This document shows, piece after piece, positions 32,195-38,929 of a stretch of DNA of 64,000 nt. Within the stretch, counting starts at the first letter, position 1. Each line of letters starts with the position of its first letter. A model generated the notes under the pieces. That model made no database searches and was not told where the DNA came from. It worked only from the letters and a program-made list of their open reading frames with translations. The stretch is from Sphingomonas elodea ATCC 31461 (GTDB taxonomy: Bacteria; Pseudomonadota; Alphaproteobacteria; Sphingomonadales; Sphingomonadaceae), in assembly GCF_000226955.1 (NCBI RefSeq), contig NZ_AGFU01000050.1, positions 1-64,000 on the forward strand. Direction: 5' to 3'. The translations under genes and the position numbers were made by a program.

Positions 32195-34270
32195 ATGGAT
32201 CTCGCCCGCCTGCTTACCCCCCGTTCGGTCGCCATCGTCGGCGCTTCCGAGAAACCCGGCGCGCTGGGCGCGACGGTGCTCGCCAACCTCGTCCGCCACG
32301 GCTTTGCGGGCGACATCCACCTGATCAACCCCAAGCGCGACACGATCGAGGGGCGGCCCTGCCTCGCCTCGATCGACCAGCTGCCGGAAGGCGTCGACGC
32401 CGCCATCCTCGCCATCCCCGGCCCCGCCGTGCTCGACGCGATCCGGGCGCTGGCCGCGCGCGGCGTGGGTGCCGCGATCATCTTCTCGGCCGGGTTCGCC
32501 GAGGGCGGTGCGGACGGGCTGGCGGCGCAGGCCGAAGTGGCACGCATCGCCCGCGAGCACGGCATGGTGGTGGAAGGGCCGAACTGCCTCGGCCTTACCA
32601 ACAATGTCGCCGGCGTCCCCCTCACCTTCGTCGAGATGCCACCGCTCGACGTGACGGGCCTCCCCTGCGTCGGCATCGTCTCGCAGTCCGGCGCGATGGC
32701 GGCGGTGCTCGGCACCACGCTGACGGCCAAGCAGCTCGGCGTCTCGGCCTGGATCTCGACCGGCAACGAAGCGGCCTCCGGCGTCGAGGATTATGTCGCC
32801 TGGCTGATCGACGAGCCGAACACGCGCGTGATCGCGATGATCGTCGAGCAGTTTCGCAAGCCGGCGCGCTTTCTGGAACTCGCGGCGCAGGCCAAGGCGG
32901 CGGGCAAGCCGATCGTGCTGCTCCACCCCGGCACGTCGAGCGCCGCGCGCGACAGCGCCGCGACGCATACCGGCGCCATGGCGGGCGACTGGTCGCTGAT
33001 GAAGACCAAGGTCACCCGCGCCGGTGTGGTGGTGGTCGAAAGCCTGGAGGAGCTGGGCGACGTTGCCGAGATCCTCGCGCGCACCCCGCCGCTGCCGCAG
33101 GGCGGCGTGGCGGTGCTGGCGGAATCGGGCGCGTTCAAGGCGCTGACGCTCGACCTCGCCGAGCGGATCGGCATGCCGCTGCCGGCGATCGGCGGCGCGA
33201 CCCATGACGCGATCCGCGCGACGCTGCCGGACTTTATCGGCGTTTCCAACCCCATGGACCTCACCGCGCAGGCGCTGGTCGATCCCGACCTGTACCGCCG
33301 CACGCTGGACCCGCTGCTCGCCGACCCGGCCTATGCGGCGGTGGTGCTGGGCATCATCCAGACGGACGCGGGCACCTGCGCGCGCAAGTTCCCGCCGATC
33401 ACCGAAGCGGTGCGGGCGCTTGCCCCGACCAAGCCGGTGATCTTCGCCGGGCTGGACGAAGGCGCACCGGTGCCGCCGGAGATGATCGCGGCGCTGCACG
33501 CCGAGAACGTCCCCTATTTCCCCACCGCCGACCGCGCCTTCCGCGCGCTGACGCGCCTGCTCGAGCCCGAGCGGCACCAGGCGGTGGAGGCCGCGACGCC
33601 GGTGGCTATCGAGCTGCCGAACGGCGTGGTGCCCGAATATCTGGCGAAGCGCGCGCTCGCCCCGCTCGGCATCCCGTTCCCGCCGGGCGACTTCGCCCAG
33701 ACCCCGGACGAAGCCGTCGCGATCGCGGAACGGGTCGGCTATCCGGTTGCGCTGAAGGCACAGGCGGTAGCGCTCAGCCACAAGAGCGACGCGGGCGGGG
33801 TGATCCTCTCCATCGCCGACGAAGCGGCGCTGCGGGCGGCGTGGCGGAAACTCTATGCCAATGTCGCGGCTTATGATGCCGGCATCCTGCTGGACGGCGC
33901 GGTGGTCGAGGCGATGGGCGAACGCGGCGTCGAGCTGATCGTCGGCGCGCGCAACGATCCCGAATGGGGGCCGGTGATCCTGGTCGGCCTGGGCGGGGTG
34001 ACCGCCGAGCTGATGAAGGACGTGTGCCTGCTGCCCCCGGACCTCACCCGCGAGAGCATCGTCGCAGCGCTCCGCCGGTTGAAGGGCGCGGCGCTGTTCG
34101 ACGGCTATCGCGGCAGCCCGGCGGTGGACCTCGATGCAGTGGCGGCGATCGTGCAGACGCTCGGCCGGCTGCTCGCCGGCACGCCGGCCCTTCGCGAGAT
34201 CGACCTCAATCCGGTGATCGCCCGTCCCGACGGGGCGGTGGCGCTCGACGCGCTGATGCTGACCGCCTGA
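32195..34270 (+). CDS. ferA: NDP-forming acyl-CoA ligase, probable feruloyl-CoA synthetase
   Basis: 691 residues. Residues 1-450 are the CoA-binding and succinyl-CoA-ligase-like domains (SVAIVGASEKPGALG; IFSAGFAEGG; GPNCLGL; GIVSQSGAMA; ATHTGAMAGDW). The C-terminal 220 residues are an ATP-grasp domain (YPVALKAQAVALSHKSDAGGV; LVGLGGVTAELMKDV; EIDLNPVI). It forms an acyl-CoA with ATP to ADP, not AMP. In operon with the hydratase/lyase and vanillin dehydrogenase, so feruloyl-, coumaroyl- or caffeoyl-CoA formation fits. The classical Pseudomonas Fcs is of the AMP-forming type; as I recall, the sphingomonad FerA is of this type. Confidence 0.85.
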   Translation: MDLARLLTPRSVAIVGASEKPGALGATVLANLVRHGFAGDIHLINPKRDTIEGRPCLASIDQLPEGVDAAILAIPGPAVLDAIRALAARGVGAAIIFSAGFAEGGADGLAAQAEVARIAREHGMVVEGPNCLGLTNNVAGVPLTFVEMPPLDVTGLPCVGIVSQSGAMAAVLGTTLTAKQLGVSAWISTGNEAASGVEDYVAWLIDEPNTRVIAMIVEQFRKPARFLELAAQAKAAGKPIVLLHPGTSSAARDSAATHTGAMAGDWSLMKTKVTRAGVVVVESLEELGDVAEILARTPPLPQGGVAVLAESGAFKALTLDLAERIGMPLPAIGGATHDAIRATLPDFIGVSNPMDLTAQALVDPDLYRRTLDPLLADPAYAAVVLGIIQTDAGTCARKFPPITEAVRALAPTKPVIFAGLDEGAPVPPEMIAALHAENVPYFPTADRAFRALTRLLEPERHQAVEAATPVAIELPNGVVPEYLAKRALAPLGIPFPPGDFAQTPDEAVAIAERVGYPVALKAQAVALSHKSDAGGVILSIADEAALRAAWRKLYANVAAYDAGILLDGAVVEAMGERGVELIVGARNDPEWGPVILVGLGGVTAELMKDVCLLPPDLTRESIVAALRRLKGAALFDGYRGSPAVDLDAVAAIVQTLGRLLAGTPALREIDLNPVIARPDGAVALDALMLTA

Positions 34271-34282
34271 GTTCCCCGGGGA

Positions 34283-34323
34283 GGGCCGTCGGTATGGGGA
34301 CCCCTATCCCATACCGGCGGCCC
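34283..34323. terminator. strong hairpin between convergent genes
   Basis: GGGCCGTCGGTATGGG (34283-34298) pairs with CCCATACCGGCGGCCC (34308-34323) over 16 positions with one non-Watson-Crick pair and a nine-base loop. It fills the 60-bp gap between the acyl-CoA ligase and the convergent alpha/beta hydrolase. There is no T-run on either side, so it may block read-through or protect 3' ends rather than act as a classical terminator. Confidence 0.6.
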
Positions 34324-34330
34324 GACAGGA

Positions 34331-35056
34331 CTAGGCCGACGCCGCGGCATCGCCGAGCAGGCCGTTCGCCACCGCCCAGTCGCGGATCGCCGCGGCGGTT
34401 GCCTCCGGCACCTCCACCGGCAGCATATGCCCCGCGCCCACGATGATCCGGAGCATTGCCTGGGGGGCCAGCGCGTGCATCGCCTCGTGCTGCGCCGGCG
34501 GCGACCAGCGATCGTGATCGGCCGAAAGCAGCAGCACCGGGCCGCCATAACCGGCCAGCACCGGACCCGCATCGGCGCGGCCGAGCAGCGCGGCAATCTG
34601 GCCGAGATAGGCCTGCAGCGAATAGGTCTCCACCATGGCTCGCAGATCCGGCATCAGTGCCGCGACCCGATCGGGCGCCGCACCCATCATCGGCGGTAGC
34701 CAGGCCTCGGCCAGCGCGGCCATGCCCTGGCCGCGGGCGATGTCGATCATCCGCTGCCGCCCGGCCGCCTCGCTTTCCGCAGGCGGATGCACACCGGTAT
34801 TGGCCAGTACCAGCCCCGCGATCCGCCCGGGCGCCTGCCGCACCGCCTCCAGCGCGACGCGACCGCCCATCGAATGGCCGACCAGCACCAGCGGGCCTTC
34901 CGTTTCCGCCAGCACCGACTCCGCCATCACCGCGAGCGACTCGAAACCCGGAAACGCGACGATCCGTCCCGGCAGCGCCTCCGCCACCGGCGCCCATACC
35001 CGCGCATCGCTAAGCAATCCGCAGAGAAAAACGAAGCTGGGCAACGGCTTGGACAT
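34331..35056 (-). CDS. alpha/beta hydrolase
   Basis: 241 residues with the catalytic triad visible: VGHSMGG (Ser62), LLSADHDRW (Asp) and GAGHMLPVE (His). Strong AAGGAGGG before the ATG at 35056. Divergent from the second hydratase/lyase with the 19-bp motif between them, so likely co-regulated by the MarR at 35967. It may hydrolyse an aromatic ester such as a feruloyl or chlorogenic ester, or act as a thioesterase; the substrate is unknown. No signal peptide is seen. Confidence 0.85.
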   Translation of the reverse strand: MSKPLPSFVFLCGLLSDARVWAPVAEALPGRIVAFPGFESLAVMAESVLAETEGPLVLVGHSMGGRVALEAVRQAPGRIAGLVLANTGVHPPAESEAAGRQRMIDIARGQGMAALAEAWLPPMMGAAPDRVAALMPDLRAMVETYSLQAYLGQIAALLGRADAGPVLAGYGGPVLLLSADHDRWSPPAQHEAMHALAPQAMLRIIVGAGHMLPVEVPEATAAAIRDWAVANGLLGDAAASA

Positions 35057-35109
35057 GGACAACCCTCCTTGCGGGCAGATCGAACGCTGCCCCTTCCCGA
35101 ACGGCTTAT

Positions 35110-35129
35110 TGTATGCCAATGATACATTC
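35110..35129. promoter_or_regulatory. putative MarR operator, copy 1
   Basis: GTATGCCAATGATACATTC (35111-35129) matches the site at 36426-36444 in 16 of 19 positions. The core TGTAT...ATACA is a perfect five-base inverted repeat. It lies between the divergent alpha/beta hydrolase and the second hydratase/lyase, 26 bp before the latter start. Confidence 0.65.
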
Positions 35130-35155
35130 AAACGGCAATCGATGGAGAGGTTCGG

Positions 35156-35980
35156 ATGATCACCAAGGACGGCGTTTCGTATCGCGTCGAGGACCGCATC
35201 GCATGGGTCTATTTCGCCCGGCCCGAAAAACGCAACGCGATGAACCCCGCGCTCAACCGGCGCATGGCGGAAGTGTTCGACGAGCTCGAGTTCCGCGACG
35301 ATGTCGGCGTGCTGGTGCTGGGGGGCGAGGGCAATGCCTGGTCCGCCGGCATGGATCTCAAGGAATATTTCCGCGAAACCGAGGCGCAGGGGCTGGGCGG
35401 CATCCGCAAGTCGCAGCGCGAAAGCTATGGCTGGTTCCGCCGCCTGCGCTGGTTCCAGAAGCCGACGATCGCGATGGTGAATGGCTGGTGCTTCGGCGGC
35501 GGCTTCGGCCCGCTGTTCGCCTGCGACCTGGCGGTGGCGGCGGACGATGCCAAATTCGGGCTCAGCGAGATCAACTGGGGCATCCTGCCGGGCGGCGGCG
35601 TCACCAAGGTCGTGGTCGACCTGCTGCCGATGCGCGACGCGATGTGGCTGACGCTGACCGGCGACCTGATCGACGGCCGCCAAGCCGCCGCCTGCCGGCT
35701 GGTCAACGAGAGCGTACCGCTCGACCGGCTGGAGGCGCGCACCCGCGAAATCGCCGAGCTGCTGCTGAAGAAGAACCCCGTCGCGCTCAAATTCGCCAAG
35801 GATGCCGTGCGCCGGGTAGGCAATCTCACCTATGACGAGGCCGAGGACTATCTGGTCCGGATGCAGGAGGCGGCGAACTTCCACGACAAGAGCGAGGGCC
35901 GCAAGGAAGGCATCCGCCAGTTCATCGACGAGAAGAGCTACAAGCCGGGCCTCGGCGCCTACGACCTCAATCGCGGCTGA
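35156..35980 (+). CDS. p-hydroxycinnamoyl-CoA hydratase/lyase, second copy
   Basis: 274 residues, same family and motifs as the copy at 31323 (FARPEKRNAMNP, AWSAGMDLKEYFRE, MVNGWCFGGGFGPLFACDL, EINWGILPGGGVTK, SYKPGLGAYD tail), so a functional enzyme is expected. GGAGAGG precedes the ATG. Differences cluster around 150-200 (VVVDLLPMRDAMWLTLTGD against VAVELTSFRNAMYHAMMGE), near the CoA/substrate region, which may reflect another hydroxycinnamate. Sphingobium SYK-6 also has two copies (ferB, ferB2). The C-terminus overlaps the convergent MarR gene by 14 bases. Confidence 0.88.
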   Translation: MITKDGVSYRVEDRIAWVYFARPEKRNAMNPALNRRMAEVFDELEFRDDVGVLVLGGEGNAWSAGMDLKEYFRETEAQGLGGIRKSQRESYGWFRRLRWFQKPTIAMVNGWCFGGGFGPLFACDLAVAADDAKFGLSEINWGILPGGGVTKVVVDLLPMRDAMWLTLTGDLIDGRQAAACRLVNESVPLDRLEARTREIAELLLKKNPVALKFAKDAVRRVGNLTYDEAEDYLVRMQEAANFHDKSEGRKEGIRQFIDEKSYKPGLGAYDLNRG

Positions 35981-36413
35981 GCGGGGCGTGGATCCGGTGC
36001 AGCAACGCAAGCAGCGCCGTACGCTCGGCATCGTCCAGGTCGGCGAGCAGCGGCGCTTCGGATTCGCGCAGCCGCGCGATCATCTCCGGCAGCTGCGTCG
36101 CGCCCTCGCAGGTCAGGTGCAGCGCGTGGCTGCGCAGGTTCCGCCCCGGACGGCGCTCGACCAGCCCGCGCTCGACCAGCAGGTTGACCAGCTTCATCGC
36201 GCTGGCCCGGTTGATCGAGAGCGCACGGCCCAGCGCGGACTGGTCGAGGCCCGGCTGGCTGCGGATCAGCGCCAGCGCCGTCACCCGCGCGGGCGAGATG
36301 CCATAGGGGGCCAGCGCGGCGTGCGCGGCCTCCATCAGGCGCAGGCGGGCCATCTGCAGCTGATAGCCGATCAGCATGTCGAGTTCGGGGTCCTGGGCTA
36401 TGGTCTGGGTCAT
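35967..36413 (-). CDS. MarR-family regulator, second copy
   Basis: 148 residues from ATG 36413 (a TTG at 36422 is possible). MarR signature: YGISPARVTALALI, LDQSALGRALSINRASAMKLVN (recognition helix) and ERRPGRNLRSHALHL (wing). Divergent from the aldehyde dehydrogenase at 36494 with the 19-bp motif between, and the same motif is at 35111. That places three transcripts, including its own, under one likely operator type. Ligand probably an aromatic CoA ester (inference). Confidence 0.85.
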   Translation of the reverse strand: MTQTIAQDPELDMLIGYQLQMARLRLMEAAHAALAPYGISPARVTALALIRSQPGLDQSALGRALSINRASAMKLVNLLVERGLVERRPGRNLRSHALHLTCEGATQLPEMIARLRESEAPLLADLDDAERTALLALLHRIHAPLSRD

Positions 36414-36425
36414 CTTGTCCAATCG

Positions 36426-36444
36426 GTATGCCTGGGATACATTC
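36426..36444. promoter_or_regulatory. putative MarR operator, copy 2
   Basis: GTATGCCTGGGATACATTC differs from copy 1 only at three central bases. It lies in the 80-bp divergent region between the MarR gene and the aldehyde dehydrogenase gene. Confidence 0.65.
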
Positions 36445-36493
36445 TGGGAAAATAGAAGATCCGCCGCCGCGAGTCGCGGCCTGTTTTAGGAGA

Positions 36494-37921
36494 ATGGCTT
36501 TGGAACGCACCTTCAAGCTGCTGATCAATGGCGAGGCCGTCGACGGCGCCTCGCAGTTCGACGTGATCAATCCCGCCACCGCCGAGCCCTTTGCGCGCTG
36601 CCCCAAGGCGGACGCCGATCAGCTGAACGCCGCCGTCGCTGCCGCCAAGGCCGCCTTCCCCGCCTGGGCCGCGACGCCGATCGAGGAACGCGCGGCCAAG
36701 GTCGAGGCGGTCGCCGCGCGGTTGCAGGAGCGGCTGAGCGAATTCGCCAGCCTGCTCACCAGCGAACAGGGCAAGCCGCTCGACCAGGCGACCGGCGAGG
36801 TGATGGGCACGGTGTTCACCCTGCGCGCCTTCACAGAAATGCGTCCGGAAACCAAGGTGCTGCGCGATGAGGGCGGCAATCGCATCGTCGAGCATCGCAC
36901 CCCGCTGGGCGTGGTCGCGGCGATCACGCCGTGGAACTTCCCGATGATCCTTGCCGCCAACAAGATCGGCCCGGCGCTGGTCGCCGGCAATACCATGGTA
37001 CTCAAGCCGGCGCCGACGACGCCGCTCACCACGCTGCTGATGGGCGAGATCTTCGCCGAACTGCTGCCGCCGGGCGTGATCAACATCATCTGCGACCAGA
37101 ACGATCTGGGCGCGCTGCTCACCACCCATCCCGATGTCGCGAAGATCGCCTTCACTGGATCGACCGCCACCGGCAAGAAGGTGATGGCGAGCGCCGCCGA
37201 CGGCGTGAAGCGCGTGACACTGGAGCTGGGCGGCAACGACGCCGCGATCGTGCTCGACGATGTCGAGCCGGCGCTGGCGGCCAGGAAGGTCTTCCAGGGC
37301 GCGATGTACAATGCCGGGCAGATCTGCGTCGCGGTGAAGCGCGCCTATGTGCCCGAGGGGATGTACGAGGAATTCTGCGACGAGATCGCCGAACTGGCCC
37401 GCAACACGGTGGTCGATGATGGCGCCAAGCAGGGTGCCAAGGTCGGCCCGGTCCAGAACGCGATGCAGTTCGAGAAGGTGAAGGCGCTGATCGAGGATGC
37501 CAAGGAGCGCGGCACCGTGCTGGCCGGCGGCGATGCGCTCGATCGGCCCGGCTATTTCATTCCGCCGACGATCGTCCGCGATCTCGACGACGACGCCCCG
37601 CTGGTCCGCGAAGAGCAGTTCGGACCGGTACTGCCGGTGCTGAAGTACAGCGATATCGACGAGGTCATCGCCCGCGCCAATGATTCCGAATACGGGCTGG
37701 GCGGCACGATCTGGGGTCGCGACGTCGCGCGGGCGACCGAAGTGGCGATGAAAATCGACAGCGGCACGGTGTGGGTGAACCAGCACCTCGCCATTGACCC
37801 CCGCATCCCGTTCCGCGGATCGAAGCAGTCGGGCCTCGGCGGCGAGCTCGGCCAGGCGGGGCTGCACGAATATACCCAGGCGCACATCGTCAACGCCGTC
37901 GAGCTGGAGCCGGCCGCCTGA
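36494..37921 (+). CDS. NAD(P)-dependent aldehyde dehydrogenase
   Basis: 475 residues of the ALDH superfamily: TPWNFPMILAANKIGPAL, FTGSTATGKK, LELGGNDA with Glu244, NAGQICVAVKR with Cys278, and IPFRGSKQSGLGGELG near the end. Closest in pattern to the general SSADH/betaine/aliphatic group, not to vanillin dehydrogenase. It may oxidise coniferyl aldehyde or another aromatic aldehyde, given the shared operator. AGGAGA directly abuts the ATG, so the TTG at 36500 with a seven-base spacing may be the true start. Confidence 0.85.
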   Translation: MALERTFKLLINGEAVDGASQFDVINPATAEPFARCPKADADQLNAAVAAAKAAFPAWAATPIEERAAKVEAVAARLQERLSEFASLLTSEQGKPLDQATGEVMGTVFTLRAFTEMRPETKVLRDEGGNRIVEHRTPLGVVAAITPWNFPMILAANKIGPALVAGNTMVLKPAPTTPLTTLLMGEIFAELLPPGVINIICDQNDLGALLTTHPDVAKIAFTGSTATGKKVMASAADGVKRVTLELGGNDAAIVLDDVEPALAARKVFQGAMYNAGQICVAVKRAYVPEGMYEEFCDEIAELARNTVVDDGAKQGAKVGPVQNAMQFEKVKALIEDAKERGTVLAGGDALDRPGYFIPPTIVRDLDDDAPLVREEQFGPVLPVLKYSDIDEVIARANDSEYGLGGTIWGRDVARATEVAMKIDSGTVWVNQHLAIDPRIPFRGSKQSGLGGELGQAGLHEYTQAHIVNAVELEPAA

Positions 37922-37950
37922 GCGCGGTCGAGCATTTCACCACCCAGGGG

Positions 37951-38838
37951 GTGCCGCTCCAGCGGCGGCACCTCTTCTGGCGCGACATCGTCGCCGAAGC
38001 CTTTCCGGGCATGACCGCCATCGCTCCGGAAGGCATCCGCGCCGATCTCGCCCGGTGGAACCTGGGTCCGGTGGGCCTCGCCCGCGCCCGCAGCGCGCGG
38101 GCGCAGGTGCGGCGCGAGGGCAACCGCGACGGGCATAACCTGCTGCTCCATCTACAGCGCCGCGGACGGCTGACGATGCTGCACGGCGATACCGCCGTTT
38201 CGGGTGGCATGGGCGACATCCTGATCGCCGACGACAGCCGGCCCTATGCGATCGACATTTCGGACGCGAACGAGTGCCTGATCCTGCAAGTGCCCGCAGC
38301 GTTGCTCGGCGACGGCATCGGGCTCGGCCCGCTGCACGGCCGGCTGCTATCGGGACAGGACCCTCACGTCGCCTTTCTCAACCATATGCTGCTGGGACTC
38401 TGGGACCAGCGCGCGATGCTCGGCGCCGTCGATGACGGCGTGGGCGAGCTGCTGGTCGACGCGACGCGGCTGGTCTGCCGCCAGCAGCGCCGTGCTTCCT
38501 TCATCGCCGGCGGCGCCGAGACGCCGGTCGCCTATGCGCTGCGCCACCTCAGCGATCCCGAGCTCGGCACCGCGAGCCTGTGTGCGGCGACCGGGCTCAG
38601 CCCGCGTGCGGTGCAAAAGGCATTCCTCCGCGAAACCGGCCTCACCCCCACCGCCTTCGTCACCGATCGCCGCCTTACCCGCGCGGCCGAGCTGCTGGTG
38701 ACGGAGCCCGGCCGCAGCGTGACCGACATCGCCTTCGCGCTCGGCTTCAACGATGCAGCGTTTTTCAGCCGCTGCTTCCGCCGCCGCTTCGGCACCACCC
38801 CACGCGAATGGCGCTGCAAGGGTGCGCGTCCGTCCTGA
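37951..38838 (+). CDS. AraC-family transcriptional regulator
   Basis: 295 residues from the GTG at 37951. The C-terminal 100 residues are the AraC double helix-turn-helix (LCAATGLSPRAVQKAFLRE; SVTDIAFALGFNDAAFFSRCF). The N-terminal region is an AraC-binding-like sensor domain. The family-like sequence seems to extend upstream (AVEHFTTQGVPLQRR) across the aldehyde dehydrogenase stop, where no ATG, GTG or TTG is available, so a CTG or the GTG may be used. It may control the downstream TonB receptor or the dehydrogenase. Ligand unknown. Confidence 0.82.
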   Translation: MPLQRRHLFWRDIVAEAFPGMTAIAPEGIRADLARWNLGPVGLARARSARAQVRREGNRDGHNLLLHLQRRGRLTMLHGDTAVSGGMGDILIADDSRPYAIDISDANECLILQVPAALLGDGIGLGPLHGRLLSGQDPHVAFLNHMLLGLWDQRAMLGAVDDGVGELLVDATRLVCRQQRRASFIAGGAETPVAYALRHLSDPELGTASLCAATGLSPRAVQKAFLRETGLTPTAFVTDRRLTRAAELLVTEPGRSVTDIAFALGFNDAAFFSRCFRRRFGTTPREWRCKGARPS

Positions 38839-38929
38839 TCGCGGTGCGCGCCCGTCCAAGACGGGCCGCCGGGTCCGCGCTAGCCTCTCCCCATAAGCGC
38901 CGCAGAAGGCGTGTCATCGGGAGAGGAAA

